Positions 6,736 to 9,417 of a stretch of DNA of 9,417 nt are shown piece after piece (within the stretch, counting starts at the first letter, position 1; the number at the start of each line of letters is the position of its first letter). Position numbers and translations under genes: made by a program. The DNA is from an uncultured Alphaproteobacteria bacterium (GTDB lineage: Bacteria > Pseudomonadota > Alphaproteobacteria > RF32 > CAG-239): assembly GCA_900551585.1 (NCBI GenBank), contig URWU01000040.1, positions 1 through 9,417 on the forward strand, written 5' to 3'. The notes under the pieces were generated by a model. It did no database searches and was not told the DNA's origin. It saw only the letters and a program-made list of their open reading frames with translations.

Positions 6736-6766
6736 GCCGCCCTCTAAAAAGAGGCGGCATTTTTTT
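6736..6766 (+). terminator. Intrinsic terminator of the structured RNA
   Basis: Arms 6736-6745 and 6750-6758 form 9 bp (GCCGCC, a bulged C, TCT) around an AAAA loop, followed by seven T (6760-6766). It ends 25 bases before the ATG of the next gene, so it either ends a separate RNA or controls entry into that gene. Confidence 0.88.
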
Positions 6767-6791
6767 ACTGATTAAGCAAAGGAGAAAAAAC

Positions 6792-7127
6792 ATGAATCCC
6801 GAAGCTCTCGCCGCCATCAAAAAGTTATATAAACAACTTAAAACTAATCCCAAACCGATTATTATCCGCCTGCGTCAGGATTTGGTCTTTCAACGCGGTC
6901 TCGCGCGAATGAGTATCAGCGATGTTGCCGTCAAAACCGAAATCCCGCCTGAAGAAATCGAAGCGCAGGAACTTGGCCTCAAACCCTTTGATACACACAT
7001 ATTCGGCCGTCTGAGCCTTTTTTACAGCCACAAAAACCGCCGGATAAAAATTACCGAAGAAGATTTTGAAAGCCTGGATGAAAACGAAAAGCAGATATAT
7101 ATTAGCGAACATTCGGTTGTCTATTAA
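6792..7127 (+). CDS. Small protein with weak XRE-like helix-turn-helix
   Basis: A 111-aa soluble protein. Residues about 27-80 resemble an XRE/Cro-type helix-turn-helix domain: LRQDLVFQRGLARMSISDVAVKT gives the first two helices in two blocks, IPPEEIEAQELG the recognition and following helix, and FGRLSLFY the last. The spacing and the hydrophobic pattern fit the family, but the match is loose and several usual small residues differ, so the call is tentative. The C-terminal third is acidic, with no recognisable domain. Start: ATG with AGGAG (6780-6784) 7 bases upstream. The terminator of the structured RNA ends just before this ribosome site. Without another promoter in the 25-base gap, expression would depend on read-through, which makes the upstream RNA a candidate regulator. 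A clear terminator follows. A DNA-binding regulator is the likely role; the target is unknown. Confidence 0.75.
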   Translation: MNPEALAAIKKLYKQLKTNPKPIIIRLRQDLVFQRGLARMSISDVAVKTEIPPEEIEAQELGLKPFDTHIFGRLSLFYSHKNRRIKITEEDFESLDENEKQIYISEHSVVY

Positions 7128-7142
7128 CTCTGCCGATAATAA

Positions 7143-7176
7143 AAAATACCCTCCGGAATTTTCCGGAGGGTATTTT
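7143..7176 (+). terminator. Strong, possibly bidirectional terminator
   Basis: Arms 7143-7158 and 7161-7176 are perfectly complementary over 16 bases (core TACCCTCCGGAA); the inner bases form the loop. The outer A and T runs provide a U-tract on either strand. It lies 15 bases after the stop codon at 7127. Confidence 0.92.
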
Positions 7177-7180
7177 GTTG

Positions 7181-7210
7181 TTCGCAAACCTAATGGTGGA
7201 GATTTGCGAA
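7181..7210. repeat. Short perfect inverted repeat
   Basis: TTCGCAAA (7181-7188) and TTTGCGAA (7203-7210) pair perfectly around a 14-base loop, in which ACC/GGT can add a few more pairs. It starts 4 bases after the terminator stem. It has no T-run of its own. It could be part of a second structured RNA with the larger repeat that follows, or a protein-binding site. Confidence 0.6.
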
Positions 7211-7227
7211 ACGGATTTGTGTTTTGG

Positions 7228-7312
7228 AGACAAGCATTAAATGGTATTACAAGTTGTATTTGAGTGTGTGTGGTTAAAAACAGACCGATAATGTCTCATT
7301 TAATGCTTGTCT
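7228..7312. repeat. Perfect 16-bp inverted repeat with 53-base loop
   Basis: Arms 7228-7243 (AGACAAGCATTAAATG) and 7297-7312 are exact complements around a 53-base interior with no ORF. G-U pairs can extend both ends by one. A run of 13 T (7329-7341) follows on the plus strand, 16 bases on, preceded by a weak 4-bp hairpin 7317-7328. The whole 287-base gap between the stop at 7127 and the one at 7415 therefore holds only two terminators, two inverted repeats and this T-run. A small RNA, a short non-autonomous element or a decayed insertion end are all possible; no direct repeat flanks it that I can see. Confidence 0.7.
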
Positions 7313-7388
7313 TGACCAATGATAATTGTTTTTTTTTTTTTGCAACCTAAAAACGAAAATATCAACTATTGATTCAGTCGGCAAAAAG

Positions 7389-7411
7389 AAAGCCCCGCGG
7401 AACGGGGCCTT
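7389..7411 (-). terminator. Intrinsic terminator of the six-helix membrane protein gene
   Basis: On the minus strand AAGGCCCCG (7411-7403) pairs with CGGGGCTTT (7397-7389) over 9 bp with one G-U around a 5-base loop. It is followed by further T (TTTCTTTTT when the arm end is included). It starts 3 bases past the stop codon at 7415. Confidence 0.9.
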
Positions 7412-7414
7412 GTT

Positions 7415-8095
7415 TTAGTTGTTTTTTTCTTTCAAAATCAAATGGTATTGCCACAAAATGATAAAAGCGACAAGCGGCAGGAAAATCTCGCTGCTTTCTT
7501 CCAGCAGCGACCAAATTTCAATCTGCTCGCGCGGCAGAGAAACGCCGTCATGCGCATGGCGCCAGTTGCCGGGGAAACGGTCGGCAAATTTGGCAAAAAC
7601 CAAATCGCAGCACAAAACCGCAGTCGACCAGGTGATAGTGTTCATTTTGAAAAATGAGGTAATCAGATGTTTGGTATATTTAACGGCAATATAAGCAACC
7701 ATACCGAAAACGATTAACAGCACAATACCATAGAGGATTTTTTCTGACAGCGGGTTGTTGGGGTTCAAAAAGAACTTTGATTTGAACGGCGTGGTGTCTG
7801 TTGAAGACAGATGATGCTGGATTCCCGCCTCACGCAGCAGGGCGCAGATTGACAACAGCAGAAAAACAACCCAGTCGGTTTTGGCGCTGCGGCCTTTATA
7901 GTCGCGATAAAAGAAGAAAAACGACACAATCAGCAGAGCATAACCGCAATAAGTAACAATATCAATCAGTTGGCCGTCTTCAGTAATCGTAAACTTCTGC
8001 TCGGGGAAAAAGATTAAAACAACGGCTAAAATAGCGCCCCAGGCAATTAAGAAAAACAAAGGGGTAAAAAACGGTGATAAGAAAATCTTTTTCAT
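7415..8095 (-). CDS. Six-helix integral membrane protein, unknown function
   Basis: A 226-aa protein with about six membrane segments: 10-30, 45-63, 74-88, 119-138, 153-170 and 203-219. Charged residues cluster at the ends of the helices: R88-E89 and H94-H95 in REAGIQHH, then K105 and K107 with FFLNP at 108-112, D164, K169 and D172 in AKFADRFPG, and E199, E200 and E203 in LLEESSE. I have a memory of conserved hypothetical proteins in Proteobacteria with a similar RE...H, KFYL.P and ESLE layout, but no function for them that I can name. The buried acidic, basic and histidine residues would suit a membrane enzyme or a transporter; this is inference. Start: ATG with AGGA at 8102-8105, 6 bases away. 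It is transcribed alone, diverging from the phosphatase gene across a 162-base AT-rich gap. Confidence 0.85.
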   Translation of the reverse strand: MKKIFLSPFFTPLFFLIAWGAILAVVLIFFPEQKFTITEDGQLIDIVTYCGYALLIVSFFFFYRDYKGRSAKTDWVVFLLLSICALLREAGIQHHLSSTDTTPFKSKFFLNPNNPLSEKILYGIVLLIVFGMVAYIAVKYTKHLITSFFKMNTITWSTAVLCCDLVFAKFADRFPGNWRHAHDGVSLPREQIEIWSLLEESSEIFLPLVAFIILWQYHLILKEKNN

Positions 8096-8257
8096 AGTAT
8101 GTCCTTTAATAAAATTTTTTTTATTTTATAGTCCAATTTTGCTTAACATACCAGCGTCTAAAATTTAAAGTGGATAAAATCGTATGTAAAATCTTAATGA
8201 TTTTTTTAGCAAAAACCGTGTATTGGTAGAGGAAAGATAATTTTTTAAGGTAAGATA

Positions 8258-8836
8258 ATGCGCAAAGACTTTTACATTTTCCGCCACGGCGAAACAGATT
8301 ATAACCGTGAAAAGCGCTGGCAGGGCTGCGGGATTGATACCGAGCTGAATGAAAACGGTTTGAAGCAGGCCGAAAAATTAATCGAAACCTTAGAACCGAA
8401 AAACCTGCAGATTATTTACAGCAGTCCGCTGAAAAGGGCGATAAAAACCGCCGAAATCGTGGCCGAAGCCTTGGGTGTGGAAGTCAAAATCATCAAAGAC
8501 CTGCGCGAAGCCAATCTCGGTGAAACCGAGGGAATGCGTAAAGATGAAGTTGCCGTCCGCTTTCAAGAAGTTTTTGATTTGTGGTATAATGAAGAAAAAG
8601 ACTATGTTGACATTGCTTTCCCCGGCGGCGAGACCAAAAGGCAAATTCATCAGCGGATGATAAATGTTTTGGAAAACTTGCTTAAAACCAAAGAAAACGT
8701 CATCGGCATTGCTTCTCACGGCAGTTCTATCCGCTATTTATTGTTCTTTCTCGGCAAAACTCTGGGACGCATGGCAAATGCCGCCTTGTTTCATGTGGTT
8801 TTTGAAGACGGCGTCTTTCGCGTTGAAGACAATTAA
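8258..8836 (+). CDS. Histidine phosphatase family protein (phosphoglycerate mutase-like)
   Basis: A 192-aa cytoplasmic protein of the histidine phosphatase superfamily, clade 1. R9-H10-G11 is the RHG motif, and H10 is the residue that takes the phosphate. R60 in SSPLKRAIKTA, E84 in LREANLGE and H154 in ASHGSS complete the active site. The lengths between motifs fit the short CobC/GpmB-like members rather than the 2,3-bisphosphoglycerate-dependent glycolytic mutase, which is larger. The substrate could be a nucleotide, sugar phosphate or cobalamin intermediate; neighbours give no hint. Start: ATG with AAGG (8247-8250) 7 bases upstream. Its TAA stop overlaps the TAA of the facing gene in the shared bases TTAA (8833-8836), and no terminator stands between the two. 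Confidence 0.93.
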   Translation: MRKDFYIFRHGETDYNREKRWQGCGIDTELNENGLKQAEKLIETLEPKNLQIIYSSPLKRAIKTAEIVAEALGVEVKIIKDLREANLGETEGMRKDEVAVRFQEVFDLWYNEEKDYVDIAFPGGETKRQIHQRMINVLENLLKTKENVIGIASHGSSIRYLLFFLGKTLGRMANAALFHVVFEDGVFRVEDN

Positions 8837-9306
8837 TCTTTGGCTTTGCAAACATCAATCCAGTCAAGCGCCCGGGCATATTGAAACAAATCTGCCGGGC
8901 TTAATTCAATGGCCGAATTAGAACTGCCGCAAGCCGGAAAAACTGTTTCAAAACGCTGCAATGATTTATCAAGATAAACTTTTACCTGCGGATTTTTGAG
9001 TCCGAACGGACAAACACCGCCGACAGCATGGCCGATATGGTCAACGGCTTCTTCTGCGGTGAGCATTTTAGCCTTGCAGGCAAATTGCGCTTTGTATTTG
9101 TGGTTGTCAATTTTAACATCGCCGGCACAGACAATCAGCAGATAATCTGCTTCTGTCTTGAAAGATAAGGTTTTGGCAATACGCGCCGGTTCACAATTTA
9201 AAGCTTGCGCCGCCAGATCAACCGTTGCCGAAGAAACCGGAAATTCCAGAATTTTATCTTCAAGCCCAAACTGGCTGAAATATGCGCGAACGGTATCAAT
9301 TGACAT
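8833..9306 (-). CDS. YbaK/EbsC-family aminoacyl-tRNA deacylase
   Basis: A 157-aa protein spanning the whole YbaK/aa-tRNA deacylase domain at its usual length. Such proteins hydrolyse mischarged tRNA in the cytoplasm, for example Cys-tRNA(Pro) in the case of YbaK. K45 in RIAKTLSFK matches the essential lysine of the family. Also visible are DNHKYKAQF (67-75), the GHAVGGVCPFG loop (92-102), YLDKSL (111-116) and CGSSNSAIELSP (126-137), which contains the usual G-S-rich stretch. Which mischarged tRNA it edits cannot be read from the sequence; a free-standing ProX- or YbaK-type activity is most likely. Start: ATG with AAGGA (9315-9319) 8 bases upstream. It starts 24 bases after the stop of a gene running off the contig, so the two probably share a transcript. 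Confidence 0.93.
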   Translation of the reverse strand: MSIDTVRAYFSQFGLEDKILEFPVSSATVDLAAQALNCEPARIAKTLSFKTEADYLLIVCAGDVKIDNHKYKAQFACKAKMLTAEEAVDHIGHAVGGVCPFGLKNPQVKVYLDKSLQRFETVFPACGSSNSAIELSPADLFQYARALDWIDVCKAKD

Positions 9307-9330
9307 TTCTTTTTTCCTTTTATCGATGTG

Positions 9331-9417
9331 TCAACGCTGCATTGTATCCTGAGCCTTATTGACCGCTCCGCAGGACAACAGCGCCAGTCTGTTGAGGTCA
9401 ATATTCGCGTGAGGATC
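9331..9417 (-). CDS. C-terminal fragment of a gene cut by the contig end
   Basis: On the minus strand one frame is open from the contig edge to TGA at 9331-9333, encoding 28 residues (DPHANIDLNRLALLSCGA and ten more). One other frame is also open here, but it runs into the YbaK gene, and the third stops early. The 24-base gap to the next ATG and the same direction suit a gene placed upstream in an operon with the YbaK-like gene. Too little is left to name the product. Confidence 0.45.
   Translation of the reverse strand, partial: DPHANIDLNRLALLSCGAVNKAQDTMQR

Larger units (their letters stand above)
6502..6766 (+). ncRNA. Candidate structured RNA or leader of unknown family
   Basis: This fills most of the 423-base gap between the tRNA and the next gene. 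Helices read by eye: (1) a hairpin 6502-6530 with about 11 bp and a 5-base loop; (2) a junction closed by a perfect 9-bp helix 6537-6545/6625-6633, holding helix 6553-6559/6591-6597 and helix 6605-6609/6620-6624; (3) a GC-rich part with helix 6635-6640/6669-6674 or, instead, a perfect 10-bp helix 6667-6676/6729-6738, within which 6681-6684/6724-6727 and 6699-6704/6716-6721 can pair; (4) the terminator. The signatures I know for SRP RNA, tmRNA and RNase P RNA are missing. It could be a free small RNA or the 5' leader of the gene at 6792. The folding is my own pairing, not a computed energy, and the 5' end is inferred. Confidence 0.55.

Noticed and set aside
6502..6766. Identification of the RNA as SRP RNA, tmRNA, RNase P RNA or 6S RNA
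   Set aside because: The GGAAGGAAGCAGCC-type SRP loop, a tRNA-like acceptor with tag frame, and the RNase P core sequences are absent. 6S RNA cannot be excluded by eye because its sequence is poorly conserved, but I see no long single rod with a central bubble covering the full length.
7228..7312. A full insertion sequence
   Set aside because: There is no transposase frame between the arms and no target-site duplication that I could see.
9198..9401. A 67-aa minus-strand frame across the contig end
   Set aside because: Most of it overlaps the YbaK-like gene in another frame and its product has no recognisable pattern; the shorter frame ending at 9331 fits the gene order better.

Overview
The window looks like one end of a draft contig from a low-to-mid GC Alphaproteobacterium. 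The best clue is the lytic transglycosylase, whose motifs (WPWTVNAQGKG, IDVGCMQINLAYHPDAF) match the form I know from Rhodospirillales-like bacteria. The modest GC would fit a host- or gut-associated lineage, but that part is inference. The first 47 bases are not biological: they read as the end of the Illumina P7 primer, an 8-base index and the Nextera transposase adapter.

Layout. From 89 to 6180 everything is on the minus strand. A likely operon (transcribed 3115 to 89) encodes a secreted lytic transglycosylase, an RNase J-like metallo-beta-lactamase/beta-CASP protein and an acyl-ACP thioesterase; the last two genes overlap by 32 bases. Upstream of it lie an N-formylglutamate amidohydrolase with a GTG start and a large membrane protein of unknown function with its own terminator. 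A tRNA-Val(GAC) with encoded CCA, a good promoter and a terminator follows at 6294-6368, also on the minus strand.

The centre (6369-7414) is mostly non-coding and is the most unusual part. On the plus strand, about 265 bases (6502-6766) fold by eye into a hairpin, a three-helix junction and a GC-rich rod, and end in a strong intrinsic terminator. Inside the junction is a 14-codon ORF with a perfect GGAGG at ideal spacing. Twenty-five bases after the terminator starts a 111-aa protein with a weak XRE-like helix-turn-helix. Beyond its terminator are two perfect inverted repeats (8 and 16 bp arms) and a run of 13 T. I do not recognise this RNA as a known family.

The right end holds ordinary genes: a six-helix membrane protein of unknown function (minus), a histidine-phosphatase (plus) and a YbaK-type aminoacyl-tRNA deacylase (minus) whose stop codon overlaps the phosphatase stop, then the last 28 codons of a gene cut by the contig end. 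I see no CRISPR array, phage gene, transposase or toxin-antitoxin pair. The genes do not form one obvious pathway; lipid release, wall remodelling and RNA or tRNA quality control are all represented.
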